Positions 46,057 to 57,715 of a stretch of 64,000 bases of DNA are shown here, in pieces. Made by a program: the position numbers and the translations under genes. Below the pieces are notes generated by a model. It had not been told where the DNA came from, searched no databases, and saw only the letters and a list, made by a program, of their open reading frames with translations. Source of the DNA: Trifolium pratense (Eukaryota; Streptophyta; Magnoliopsida; Fabales; Fabaceae); assembly GCF_020283565.1 (NCBI RefSeq), contig NC_060060.1:40610001-40674000 (forward strand), in the 5' to 3' direction. How positions within the stretch are numbered: position 1 is the first letter of the stretch; the number at the start of each line of letters is the position of its first letter.

Positions 46057-47616
46057 CTATCTATTTACTTCTATCCAGCTAGAACCTGCTTCTTTCCTAA
46101 CCCTTTTCTTACTCATGAGACTCCTAATTTCATTAACATCTTCCCATCTTCCAAAAGATGCATACATATTGGACAACATCACATAAACATAATCTTCATC
46201 CTGCTCCAATTCAATCACCTTAGAAGCTGCAATCTCTGCTACTTGTAAATCTTCCTGAGTTCCACAAGCACCAAGCAAAGACCTCCAAACCACTCCACAT
46301 GATTCAAAACCAAGCTCTTGTATCATCCGTTGTGCTCTCTGCAACTCTCCCTTTTGTCCCATGAGCCGTATCATTGAACAACAATGCTCAATCGAAGGTG
46401 CAATCCCATATTCATTAATCATAGCATCCAAGTAATGAATAGCAGTCTCAAATGGTATTTGGGTATGTGAACATGCTGATATGAGGTTAAGAAACGTGAT
46501 ACCATCGGGTTTTGTATCTCTTTCCATTTTCAGTGAGTCGAAGAGGCTGATAACTTGTACAAAATCACCATTGCGAGCATATCCGGATATCATTGCATTC
46601 CAGCTTACCAGATTCCTATTAGGCAGCACATTGAATATGAATTCGGCATCATTCACTCGCCCACATTTTGAGTACATGTCGATGAGGGAAGTCCCTACAA
46701 CTACAGATGAATCTAAACCATACTTTACTGTACAACAATGAATCAGCATCCCCCATGTTACGGCTGAGATACCAGCAATTCCATTTAAAATTATCGAAAA
46801 TGTGAACTCATCCATCTGCAAATTTCTCATTTGCAATTTACGGAACATATCCAAAGCTTCATGAACTCGATTCTTATTCACAAATCCGGTAATTACGGAG
46901 TTCCATGAAGATGAATTTGGACATGGCATAGTTGACAAAATCCAAACAGCGTCTTCTATATTTCCAGCTTGAGCAATTCCATTTATCAGCCCATTATAAG
47001 AAATAACATCAGGGTTAGGCATGAGTTGTAAAAACTTGAAACCAAGTCCAACGTTTCCATTGTTTGCACAAGCTGCTATGACTGAATTCCAAGAAATAAC
47101 ATCCTTGTTAGTGATATCAGAAAATACACAAACCACATGTTCAACAGACCCGTATTTCCCATACATGTCAATCAAGCAGTTTGCAACAACAGTGTCATTA
47201 ACCAATCCCAATTTCACTGTCTTAGAATGAATCGAACCTCCCAGTTTCAACAGACTCAGTTGAGCACAAGCCGTCATAGCAGACGTGACAGAGAACGCAT
47301 CGGCACAAATTTCTGACCTTTCTAGGTTTTTGAAAAGTGACAATGCTTCTGGAAACAGGCCAGCTTGGACATACCCAGAAATCAAAGTGTTCCAAGAAAC
47401 GACATTTGGTTGAGGAATTTCAACAAACAGATTGTGGGCATGAGTAAAAGAGTGCATTTTGACATAGAGTTTGATAAGGGAAGTAGAGACATAGATATTT
47501 GAATAATGATAACCAGAACGTATTGCATAACTGTGAAGCTGTTGTCCGAATTTGTGATAGCAAAGATCAGTGGCAGTTCGAAGGAGTTGAACAAGAGCAA
47601 AGGCATTTGGTTTCAT
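46057..47616 (-). CDS. Pentatricopeptide repeat protein, PLS/E subclass (At5g47460-like)
   Basis: Intronless frame of 519 codons from the first ATG (47616). About a dozen P/L/S-type repeats with NVVSWNTLISGYVQAG-, DVISWNSVIAACANNG- and NLVSWNAMISGYARNG-like helices are followed by the E domain (VVWRSLLGACGTQEDLQ, DEDYVYVMLSNMYASFGRWEDV, EAGSSWIEV). No DYW domain, so it lacks the deaminase. It matches my memory of Arabidopsis At5g47460. Such proteins usually bind organellar RNA and can specify C-to-U editing sites. The homologue has roughly 50 more N-terminal residues. Here an in-frame TAA (47637-47635) sits just upstream, so the organelle-targeting region is missing, frame-shifted or in an upstream exon. 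Confidence 0.88.
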   Translation of the reverse strand: MKPNAFALVQLLRTATDLCYHKFGQQLHSYAIRSGYHYSNIYVSTSLIKLYVKMHSFTHAHNLFVEIPQPNVVSWNTLISGYVQAGLFPEALSLFKNLERSEICADAFSVTSAMTACAQLSLLKLGGSIHSKTVKLGLVNDTVVANCLIDMYGKYGSVEHVVCVFSDITNKDVISWNSVIAACANNGNVGLGFKFLQLMPNPDVISYNGLINGIAQAGNIEDAVWILSTMPCPNSSSWNSVITGFVNKNRVHEALDMFRKLQMRNLQMDEFTFSIILNGIAGISAVTWGMLIHCCTVKYGLDSSVVVGTSLIDMYSKCGRVNDAEFIFNVLPNRNLVSWNAMISGYARNGDFVQVISLFDSLKMERDTKPDGITFLNLISACSHTQIPFETAIHYLDAMINEYGIAPSIEHCCSMIRLMGQKGELQRAQRMIQELGFESCGVVWRSLLGACGTQEDLQVAEIAASKVIELEQDEDYVYVMLSNMYASFGRWEDVNEIRSLMSKKRVRKEAGSSWIEVNR

Positions 47617-47631
47617 CCCAATCAATCTCAA

Positions 47632-49459
47632 TGGTTAACATACGAGAACGCTAACTCACCAAGCATTAGCTTCACCTTGGGTTTGGGTCCACGCAAGATT
47701 CTCCAACTGAAATAACTGCCTACAATAATATAATTAGGATTTGGAACTTGAAGTACAATTCTAACTATACTCCACCCATGACACTGTATAAATAAAAATC
47801 ATTTTTTCAGGTTTATTATATAATTAATGTATTTGATTTATAGATTTGTTATACACTAACCTAAAATGTGATTTTGGCCTTTAAATGGTGTTACTGAAGG
47901 AGTAATTTTAAAAAAAATAATAATAATACTACTAACTAACTCAAACATGATAAACTCAAAACCTTAAATAAATTGCAATGATCGATAAATATAATAATAA
48001 CCAATAAAGATTATATCTAACGAAATGAATTAGACTCTCACAGTGAATCAATGTTCGAATTCAGTTGGAAGTTGTTATTATTTATAGTGTCCTAATGGAG
48101 TGAACCTATTGTAAAAGGGCTACCGGAAAATGAATATAATAAGGTGTCAAAATCTATTAATAACTCTAATTTTAGGTGTTTATTAATGTATATTTGAACA
48201 TTTTTTAAATAAATTTTTCGTCTGTGAATTTTGATTTTAATCACTAAAAAATAAAAGTAGGATACTTTCGTTCTCATAAAATTTTGTTTCGTATTTTGTC
48301 CCTAATTGACATAAAACCTCTACTAAAATAAAAGTTTGCCGTATTTTTAAGGACCAAAAATTTATTTAACTTTTTATCAAAATAAAACTTATTTAACCTT
48401 TAAAAATATATAACATTAAAAATTTAAAAATCACGGTCAATGACATTTTCTTATTTGAAGAATGGTTAAAAAAATTTATAGTTAAAGTTAAATATTTATA
48501 ATTATCAAATAATTGTCATTAATTAAAGTATTTACGCTGATAAGTATATAATTTTTTTTTTTTTTGAAGCAAAGTATATAAATTTTTAAAGTCAAGGAAT
48601 ATTTATAATATATTCAACATAATTACAAATAAAAGACAAATTGACAACAAAATGTATCACAAAGACAAAATAAATTTTTAAAAAAATTATATTCATAGAC
48701 TTAAGAGACACGCAAAATAGTTATACATGACCATTTAAACTTTGCACCTCTGTTGCTATGAAGACAAAACTCAAAAGTTTCAAAAGTAGATACTAATATA
48801 TAAATAAATGAAATCTATACCTATTTATAAAAACTATTTATAAAAAGGATACAAAATTTTTGGTGTGGACGTTTCATAATACTAACAATATCCTTGACTT
48901 TTTTTTTTTCAGCAGCAAAAATATTTTATTAACAAATTCACCATAACATAAGGCATGTCTGTTTTTTTTCAGTGGAACGTGCCCTGTCTGACCGCTAGTA
49001 TTTATAAAAGAAAAATTTGTTTAACAAGAGGATTCATTATAAAAGAAAAAAAAGAGGGATATTAAAAAAAAAAAAGAGGGATAATCATAAACCTTAATTG
49101 TCGATTTTTAAGGAAACAAATTCTAGATTTAGATAAAACAATAATTCTATATTCAGGAAAAATAAATAGTAAAACAAAGTCATAGAGATAGAAAGGTTGG
49201 TATAGCCTTTGAACCAAAAAAAAGAGGTTGGTATAGCCACCAACACCCTGATGATTATCTGGTCTTTAACATGGAGCAGGGTTTCTAATTTCTGAAACAA
49301 ATATATATAATCCGAAATTAAATTCACAATTGATTCTGCTAATAGGAAAAAGGAAAATGTTGCAAAAGAGAGATAGAAAGCAATTTTCTTTCTCTTGGTA
49401 ATAGAAAACAAGTGCCAAATTTGATATAATTAGTTCAAATTTATTGGAAGGAAGAAAAT
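47632..49459. other. Intergenic between PPR and WAT1 genes
   Basis: AT-rich. Bases 47640-47760 stay open on the minus strand in a frame different from the PPR frame (see finding). No other coding region or transposon terminus is supported. Confidence 0.4.
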
Positions 49460-51706
49460 ATGGGATTGGTGGAAGATGTGACATTGATTGGAGGGTTAAT
49501 AGCAGTTCAATTTATATATGCAGGAAATGCTGAGTTAATGAGTTATTCAATGTCATTAGGAATTAGCCCTCTTACCATTGTCATTTTTACTTCCATTGCT
49601 ACATTCCTTATTCTCTTCCCTGCTGCTTTTTTTTTTGAAAGGTAGGTCCTATTTTCAATTATATAAAAATTTGATTTTTATTTTATTTATTTTATTGGGT
49701 TTGTAATTAATTGGTTATTAATTTGATGATATTATTTCTCTGTTGTATAGGAGTAAATGGCCCAAGAATTGTAGTTTAAAGTTTATGATGCAGATATGTT
49801 TTCTTTCATTTGGAGGGTAATAAATCCTATAAACTCATTCTTAAATCTTAAGCATTTTGGTCTAGTATCAAGAGAGAAAAATATGGTCAAAGATTGGTGT
49901 GAAAATCAGTTTTTGTTTTCAAAATCTAATGTTTTAGGTTCATGTTTTGGTATCTTGGCTGATTTTCAGAATTGCGGTGAGTCACAATGGCTCACCTTTC
50001 TTCTGAAGACCAACCATGATACCGAAATGTAATAAATTGTGTTATTTTCATTCCATTTCGCCTTTTCGTCTTTAAATAAAGGAAGAAGTTATTGATATAA
50101 AACTGTCTTGGCCATTGTGATGCAGATTAGCTTTCCAGTCTTTATTCCTCAAAGGAATTAGTTTAACTTCGGCAGCAATGGGAACAGCTATGCCAAATCT
50201 TGCCCCAGGTTTTATCTTCATCATCGCATGGATTGTTGGGTAATTTTATTTGACAGGTTTTGATCATTTTCACTAATGCCTTAAAAAAACCGATGCTTTA
50301 TTGTTGACTCGAGAATTAGTCCCAAATGGCCTAGGTCTTAGAGATACCTCAAGGCACTTGCTGAGGTTCAAAGTCCCTAAATACGACCAACTTTTTTTCT
50401 ATGAAGATGTACCATGAAAATGCTTGACATAACCCAGCTATTTTGTTAGAAAAATAAAATTTTACAATTCACATCAATGCCAAAATTAAGAAATCTAGAA
50501 GAAGCCTTTTATCAATTAATCCCTTTAGTAATGGATTGGAAATTCTTGTTTTTGGCAGGTTAGAGAAAGTTAACTTAAGAAACAAGTATAGTAGATTAAA
50601 AATCTTAGGAACATTATTATGTGTATTGGGAGCTTTCACAATGAGCATAATGCAAAGCATTTCGGCTCCTGCAACCGAAAATGAGGCTACACTTCCATCG
50701 TCATCAACACCATCGGATCTTCTCTTTGACGTGCAAAAGATCATCGGTTGCCTCTATCTAATGATTTCAGTTTTAATATTGTCAAGCAGTGTTGTCCTGC
50801 AGGTACCTATTGTAATCAAATAACAAAGATTACACAGACAAATGTACTTAATTTCTTCGGCTCAACAATAGTTGTTTTTGTAGGCTTTTGCTCTTGGTGA
50901 CTTTCCTGCACCAATGTCCTTGAGTGCAATGACGTCATTGGTTGGAGGATTCATGACTGCAGTTGTTCAAGTATTTGAAGGCGAAGAACTTAAAACTGGT
51001 TTGCAACTTGTGAGCTTTGGAGACTTGATAGGCTTTTCCATTCTGGTAATTTCTACAACTTCCTTATCTCGCTCGTTCTTATGCAAGTCACTACGTTACT
51101 CTTTGAAATTGTAGTATCAAAATGATTGTTGAAATTGAAAAGTATCGGATCACATTTGTTGAGTATGGCTCATATGCATCAGGAAGAGGGTTGGGGGCTG
51201 CCCAGAAGCTGAGTTGTTCCAACAACATTAATATTTGAGTCGGTCTATTTAACTGTTACATTGTCCAAAAAGGACTTATGCAATCTATGATTTCCAATTT
51301 CATGAATAACAAATTGACAAAACCTACAATTGAAAATGCACAGGCTGGTGGAGTGAGTGGAATATCCCTAAGCTTCAATGGATGGGCACTTAAGAAGAGA
51401 GGACCAGTCTTTGTCTCCATGTTTAGCCCAATTGGAACAGTATGCTCAGTTATTTTCTCTGTATTTAATCTTGGAAACACTATTAATATTGGAAGGTACA
51501 ATATTAAGATTTTGCAAACTATATTATAATTTGTAGAATCTTATTCATCAATACATTAACACTGCATTGAATATTTCAGCATTGCTGGTATGTTCCTTAT
51601 GTTCAGTGGACTCTACATAGTTCTTTGGGCCAAAGGGAAAGAAGGATATGCAGATGGAGATTTCATTGACTGTGAGTTTGATGCAGCCAAGCCTCTCTTA
51701 TGTTAA
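49460..51706 (+). CDS. WAT1-related / nodulin MtN21-like EamA transporter (At5g47470-like)
   Basis: Seven exons join to 348 codons: 49460-49641, 49751-49816, 50126-50239, 50559-50802, 50884-51045, 51344-51495, 51580-51706, all with GT/AG ends. The product starts MGLVEDVTLIGGLIAVQFIY, and has about ten hydrophobic segments arranged as two EamA domains. Typical motifs are SAAMGTAMPNLAPGFIFIIAW, KILGTLLCVLGAFTMSIMQ and NGWALKKRGPVFVSMFSP. It ends AKPLLC. The family moves amino acids, auxin or secondary metabolites across the plasma or vacuolar membrane; the substrate is unknown. From memory the nearest Arabidopsis match is At5g47470, whose neighbours match here too. A possible 3' UTR exon begins after a TTTTTTTGCAG at about 52075. 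Confidence 0.9.
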
Positions 51707-52874
51707 TGTGGTTTTCAAATGTAATTATCAACACTATTATTATGTCATGGTTGCACAAGTAATACATTAAAAAATAAAAATGAAGCATTGCCACAATAAC
51801 CATTCAGACACAACATTGACCGTGACACCTTTAACAATATGAGAAAATAAATTAACCGAATGTAATCACATTGTCAATGTTGTGTATGTGTCAGACATTG
51901 ATACCTGTAGAATACTCCTTACCAATATGTGTCGGACAATGACCATGTCTTCGGTACGAAGTGTCCATATATGCTAATGCTATATCTCAACAAACAATAC
52001 AATTTATAATGTAATGGTGTGTGTAATAACTATAACATATATAAAAACCACATATTTTTTCAATTTTTTTGCAGAAGCTTGAAACAGCTGATCCATTGGT
52101 GTATTTGTGACAGCTGCTCCATATGATAAGAGGTATAGATTTGAAGTCTCTTTTGAAGGAATATGAAACGATATGGAAATCTAGATATTTATTTTTTTTC
52201 TTTAGAATTTTTTTCGGTCAGGTAGATATGATAGTTTGATTAGATGGAGATGAAGCAAAATCACCACTTTAGGTAGGATCAAAATATCTTGTAACGTTAC
52301 TCATCTAGCTATTTTTTCGGTGAATAGTACATTTAAAAAGCATGTTATTGATGTGTGAAGAATTAACATAACATAATTTGCTTTGCAATGTGGTTTGAAA
52401 ATAAGATAACCGGACAATAAGTTGTGCTGCTAAATCTTTTTGAATAACAAAATTAATTTTTTGAAAAACTATATTTATAGGCCTAGGAAACGCAACATTG
52501 TTATCCATGGCTTTTTAAACTCTTTTAAGAAAATCGACAGTCTCTGACGCTACGAAGTAAAAAGTGTCAATAAAGTTAAAAATTAATTAGAGATATATTA
52601 TGAGACCCATTTTGAGTTATTTACATAGTTTAGAAATGAAATAAAAATTGAATGAATTACTTTAAAATATGATGTATCTCAATAGGACCCACTAAAAATC
52701 AATAGAAAAATAAAAGAATAAAAATACAAGCTTTGGTAGTGGGGGATTTGTGTGACCTACTCATACTTTTTAGTTCCCAAGTTCCTCTAAAAAGTAAAAA
52801 CAGTATATGAAACACTCTCTACATTTCTAGTTCTCTACATTTACTCTATTAGAGCCATAGCCCAGAGGTACCAA
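51707..52874. other. 3' flank of WAT1 gene and 5' flank of ZAT gene
   Basis: A small inverted repeat (ACAACATTGAC near 51811, GTCAATGTTGT near 51872) belongs to a dispersed, AT-rich repeat. No coding exon is supported. The ZAT promoter must lie in the last few hundred bases; no clear TATA box was found. Confidence 0.4.
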
Positions 52875-53537
52875 ATGGAGAGGTACAAATGCAAGCTTTG
52901 CACAAGAACATTAGCCAGTAGCAGAGCATTGGGTGGACACATGAAGGCTCATTTTGCCACCCTCCGTCTTCCTCCTCCTCCCTCCGAAGATGAACGATCC
53001 AAGCGAAACCCAAAAATCACCTTTGGCCAAAACTCAGAACAAAAGAAACTTAAACAGAGTTTTTTAGATTCACACTCACCACTAACTGAAACTGAACCAG
53101 AACCAGAACAGGTTAGTTCAATTTCTGATACTTCCCCTGAAGAAGAAGAAGTTGCTATAACCCTCATGTTGCTATCAAGAGATAAATGGAATAAGAACAG
53201 TGAAGTTGAAAGATCAATGGGATTAATGGAAGAGATTAAGCACAAAAAAGTTAGTGGGAAGCAAAAATGTGACAAATGTGGAAATAACTTTAAAAGCTAT
53301 AGAGCATTGGAAAGTCACAGAAACATTTGTCTTCAAAATGAAGCAAATCCGGTTGCAACAACTAGTAGTGTTCACAAATGTATGATTTGTTTTAAGGTTT
53401 TTGGGTCTGGTCAAGCATTAGGTGGTCACAAAAGATCTCACTTTTATCCACCTTTGAAGAAAAAGCTCTCTTTCTTCGATCTCAACTTGCCACCTTCACC
53501 CGAAGAAAACGATCCTAGTGTTCTTTCCGATGCGTAG
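52875..53537 (+). CDS. C2H2 zinc-finger repressor, three-finger ZAT type
   Basis: Intronless, 220 codons. Finger 1 uses C6, C9, H22, H26 with RALGGH; finger 3 uses C169, C172, H185, H189 with QALGGH. Between them a degenerate finger (C132, C135, H148, C152) reads RALESH and ends HRNIC, so it is C2HC. An L-box-like acidic/leucine segment EEVAITLMLLSRD lies at 91-103 and an EAR repression motif DLNLPP at 202-207. The layout is that of ZAT1/4/9-like (three-finger) plant proteins, usually nuclear transcriptional repressors. Finger 1 has R in place of the usual Q of QALGGH. The basic nuclear-localisation B-box is not obvious. Confidence 0.9.
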   Translation: MERYKCKLCTRTLASSRALGGHMKAHFATLRLPPPPSEDERSKRNPKITFGQNSEQKKLKQSFLDSHSPLTETEPEPEQVSSISDTSPEEEEVAITLMLLSRDKWNKNSEVERSMGLMEEIKHKKVSGKQKCDKCGNNFKSYRALESHRNICLQNEANPVATTSSVHKCMICFKVFGSGQALGGHKRSHFYPPLKKKLSFFDLNLPPSPEENDPSVLSDA

Positions 53538-54597
53538 CTAACTCATTTGTCAATCTCACTATACTTCTTTATAAGTAGGAATCATATTTGGTATTTCAGA
53601 GTTTGCATCAGTGACACGCATTGCACGCTAACCACTTGCGCTAGTCAGACTCAGGTAGTGCCGATCTCGCTATATATGATTAGTTTGTTACATTTGGGTA
53701 GAGTTAGTATATGATTATTATCATATTTTTTTTGTTAGTTTTCACTACTAGTATCCGGCCCGGTGGACCGCCTAATCTGGTTGAGGGGTCGGTTATGATT
53801 TATGTTTTCACCAACTATATGATATATGGTAGAATGAATGATTAATATATGGTAGATAGTTATTATGATTTGATAGTTTCCTTCATTGCACACAATTTGG
53901 CTTTTCTTATCATGCTTACTAGATGATGCCTTCAAAGTTGCAATGCAAAAATGATATTGTTTTTGGGGATTGGTTGAGGACCACCTGCCTTGCCTGACTG
54001 ACCAACAAACAGTTTTTTCACGTTTGTGAGTACTGAAATATTCCAATTCCATTTTTGTGATCTGATTCTGTTCCACCTAGTGAGTAGTGACTTTACCTGC
54101 CCTTATTAAAACTAGTTAAATCCATTTTCTTGGCTTCTTTAATATTGTTTCCTTTTAATTTTATCCCAATGTTTCCTTTGTTTTCAGTTGAATTTCCATA
54201 GTTTTGGATTCTAAGTGAAGCATGAAATCAACTTGGATTGAAGTTATAAATTATTGTGTGATTATTTTTGAAAAAAGTAAAGAATTTTAAAATATGTTTA
54301 CACTAAAAACATGGTTTTTTTCCCTTTTTTTTTTTCAAGTAGTGTGAATAGAAGTTTCATGGAATAAGTGGATCGCTTGACGTTCGAACTCCGATTCCCG
54401 CATATGTAAATGCGTGGTCTATGTTGACCGAGCTAACCTCACATGGACAAATGTAATTTTTTTTTTAATAAAAAGACTAAAACGTGATATCCTTGCTAAA
54501 TGTCGATTATATTTAAATTTTAAATCAAACTAGAGTATAACTTTTTTTTATAATCAAAATTAAATTAATGAGAGTATAAGAGGTATTCGAACCCTTA
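53538..54597. other. Intergenic; includes a SINE fragment at 54365-54450
   Basis: GACGTTCGAACTCC (B-box-like, about 54379-54392) followed by CGCATATGTAAATGCG and GAGCTAACCTCACATGGAC matches the 3' half of the SINE at 37225. No gene is seen on either strand; the 113-codon minus frame at 53735-54076 has no recognisable domain. Confidence 0.5.
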
Positions 54598-54624
54598 TAT
54601 ATATATATATATATATATATATCC
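54598..54624. repeat. (TA)n microsatellite
   Basis: A short pure TA array of about 26 bases in intergenic sequence downstream of the SINE fragment. Confidence 0.9.
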
Positions 54625-55619
54625 AGACCCAACATCATAGCAGAAACAACTACCCACCTTCTATGAAGAGTTACAGAAATCCCACCAAATCATATACTCG
54701 AAAGTCGGACGAATTTAGTACAATATAAAATGCCAACATATACAATGAAGACAAGTACAATCAGATAGCTCCAAAAGTGATGCACTCTAGTACTTTATAT
54801 TCTTTACAAAGTAATCAACATGCCAAACACCCACTATGTAATGAAATCTCCCACTCTGCTAACTCAATGTATGCTAGACTAAATACTCCAGTATGCTACA
54901 CCACCAATAAGAATCAATACTAAATGGATTCAATTCACAACAACACCACACATAATCAGCAAAGCCATTCTGTGAATTAATCTTTTAATGGCACAAAATT
55001 ATGATTGTGGTTGTCTTCTCACTAGAATATTTGATAATAAATAAATAAGAGTTTAACAACTAGGCATTTGTGTGTTTCTTTGTTGGAACCACAGCTATAT
55101 AAAAAAAGTGGGGCACTTGTTTGTACATGCATGTGCGGTCTTCTCGTCTTGCTTCACAATAACTTTGAATGACAATATTGAAGTTGCATCACAACTCACA
55201 TTATTACTTTGAATGACAATGTTGAAGTTGTATCACAACTCACATATTAATATTATTATTGGACTTTTCTTTATTTACTAATAATATTATTGGACGGTTG
55301 TTCGTAAGACTTAGCTCATTTAATAAATATTGATATTATTAGGTTAGATAATTTTATTTAAAGTTAAATTTGTAATATTTTTTCTGCTCTCTCCAATGAT
55401 GAATGTTACTATGTTTAACAATTTTGTGGGTTATAAGCGCAATCTTTAAAGTCAAAAAGTAGTTTTAATATCGACTTATCTAAATTGAATAATTCGAAAA
55501 ACTCGTAACAATCATCTTTTAGGTAATTAAGGGATCATTGACTAAATTAAGATTCATTCTTAATGGTGGCTTAAAGTTAAGGATGAAAGTCTCAACATAT
55601 AATTTGGTGGCAAAAGCTA

Positions 55620-55952
55620 TTAGGGTGCGTTTGATTCGTAAAACAACAAGGACTGAACAAAATCAGTACAGGACAGAACAAGATAATATATGACAGGACA
55701 AACCTGTACCCGAAAGATATAGGACGATAATATTTTTATATTCGAAAATAAAATGGGTATTTTCGTATTTTTATATTTGTACTGTGGACAAAAAGTTGTC
55801 TCGTGGTTTAGTGAGGGACAAAAAATCTTGTTTTTGTCCTGTCCCTTGCTATCTAATTTGTCCAGTCCCATAACAAATTTCAAATCAAACAGAGTACAAC
55901 AAAAGTTGTCCTGTCCAGTCCCCTGTTTTTTAGCAAATCAAACGCACCCTTA
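55620..55952. mobile_element. PIF/Harbinger-like MITE
   Basis: A 327-bp element (55623-55949) opens GGGTGCGTTTGATTCG and closes CAAATCAAACGCACCC, flanked by TTA at both sides (55620-55622, 55950-55952). Subterminal CAGGACA/TGTCCTG motifs repeat in both halves. No coding capacity. Confidence 0.85.
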
Positions 55953-57350
55953 ATATTTTTCGGTTGACTCTATTGTAGTCTTTGTTCTCTTTTTCAAACA
56001 GTTTCGTGTGTTGGATTTGAGTTTTTAATTTAACCATTTTTAATCATTTCAAAAAAGTAAAAATAACTTTTTGAAAAGATTTTCAAAAATTAAACAGGTC
56101 TTAACACTAGAGATTGTTTGCCCAAATTCACTTATTTGTTAACAGTTTGAGTCATTTTAGTTTTTGGATAACATAGAATGATGAGGCCTATGGATACCAC
56201 TACCCGCCACCGAAACAAGAGACAGAATGCCCCGTGTGTATGTGGAACGTAAGATTTGCATTTTGCTTATTTTTCCGTCCACTTTTTCTTAAATGTTTTG
56301 TCTCTATCTTCCTTTTTCAACAAATGGTACACATCTTTGACCACTATGCAACTCACAAAAAAAGTTACTCCATTTGTTAGTCTATTTTTTATTAATTGAC
56401 AATTAATAGGCGAAAAAGAAAAGAGTTTAATAAGCGAAAAAGTTTGTTAGTTTAATTGTTTGATGACATCATTAAAATTATGTTATCGTCTATAAACTTA
56501 GAAAACATGAGAATATAGTTGTTTATACTTTTGCAATGTTTATCACTTATTAACTCATTTGAATGTGTCTTTTTTTTTGCATGAAGACTATTAAATGCAT
56601 AAATTTTGAGAGCACGTGTTGACATGATCCAATAATATATTACCAATAAAAGATAATTTGGTTCGTTGTGAAATGATACATTTGAATTTTTTACTATGTG
56701 CTGATGGTTGTGAAGTCGAGGAAACCCCTAATCATTTAGTTTTTGGAGTAAAGTGTTTAGTTGGATAGGTGTTAATGGTCCTTTGTTCAACGTGGTTGAT
56801 GAGCATGTGATGCAACTTTGTAATGTTTATGCTTTTTATAAAGATGTTAGATCAGACTTACAAATGATTTAAATTGACTTGTTGTTGATAACTTTGGAAG
56901 TATTGTTTACCCATAAAACTTCGTCCGTAAAAACTTTGTTCAATAAGGTGAAATGTGTATCATGGATGAAAAAATAAAATTTAAATTTGGAATATCAGAT
57001 AACTTTCAATGTATTTGTCATCTCATTTATACAAAAATAAAATAAATTTCTTGATAATATAATTTTTAGATTTAATTCATGTATATTTTTTTTTTCAATT
57101 AAATCTAAAAATTATATTATCAAAAAGAAAACTCTACCTAAAAAAGTAACTAGAATTCTATAAAAAAAAAATAAATATATATATATATATATATATTGAC
57201 CAAAAAATGTATAAAAAACGCACCAAGGAAAATACACAAAGGTAAATAAAATAATGCAATCATGAATAAAAAAAAAACAAATTATTTTTTAATAAAAAAA
57301 ACGCCGTTGTATTTTTTGTTCTTGATGGGTAGGGGTGGTGCAAATCCAAA
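55953..57350. other. Intergenic, AT-rich, nothing recognised
   Basis: No gene. A small inverted pair (TTATCAAAAAGAAA-type and TTTCTTGATAATATAATTTTT near 57045-57130) and a short TA array (57177-57195) occur before the SEC16 leader. Confidence 0.4.
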
Positions 57351-57715
57351 TATTCATTCTTCTCTACGGTTTCCTGCAAAAATTGCGTGGATCTCTAACC
57401 CCTTTCTACGTTGAATCGAAACCCTAATAATTATTGCGATTTCACTTTCCTGGTATGTTTTCATTCAATCCTTAATTTATTCCGTGAATTTCAGAATTCC
57501 CAGATCTCACTTTCTGTTTCAGTTATTCAACCTTTTACTTGGGGTTTAGCTTTAACGGAGCATAGATTTTGAGGTTTTTCGATTTGGATCTCGAGGTTTT
57601 AGCTCTAAAATCGAGGTTTTGCTTTTTTAGAGGTGAAATTTGGGATTATCGAAGCGTGATTTTTGGCGAATTTTTTGTCGGTGTTTTGTGATATTAAGAG
57701 TTAGGGTTTTAGTCG

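Noticed and set aside
52949..53275. 108-codon minus-strand frame
   Set aside because: Antisense shadow of the ZAT coding sequence.
55620..55953. Open frames on both strands at 55.6-55.9 kb
   Set aside because: They are translations of the two halves of a Harbinger-like MITE.
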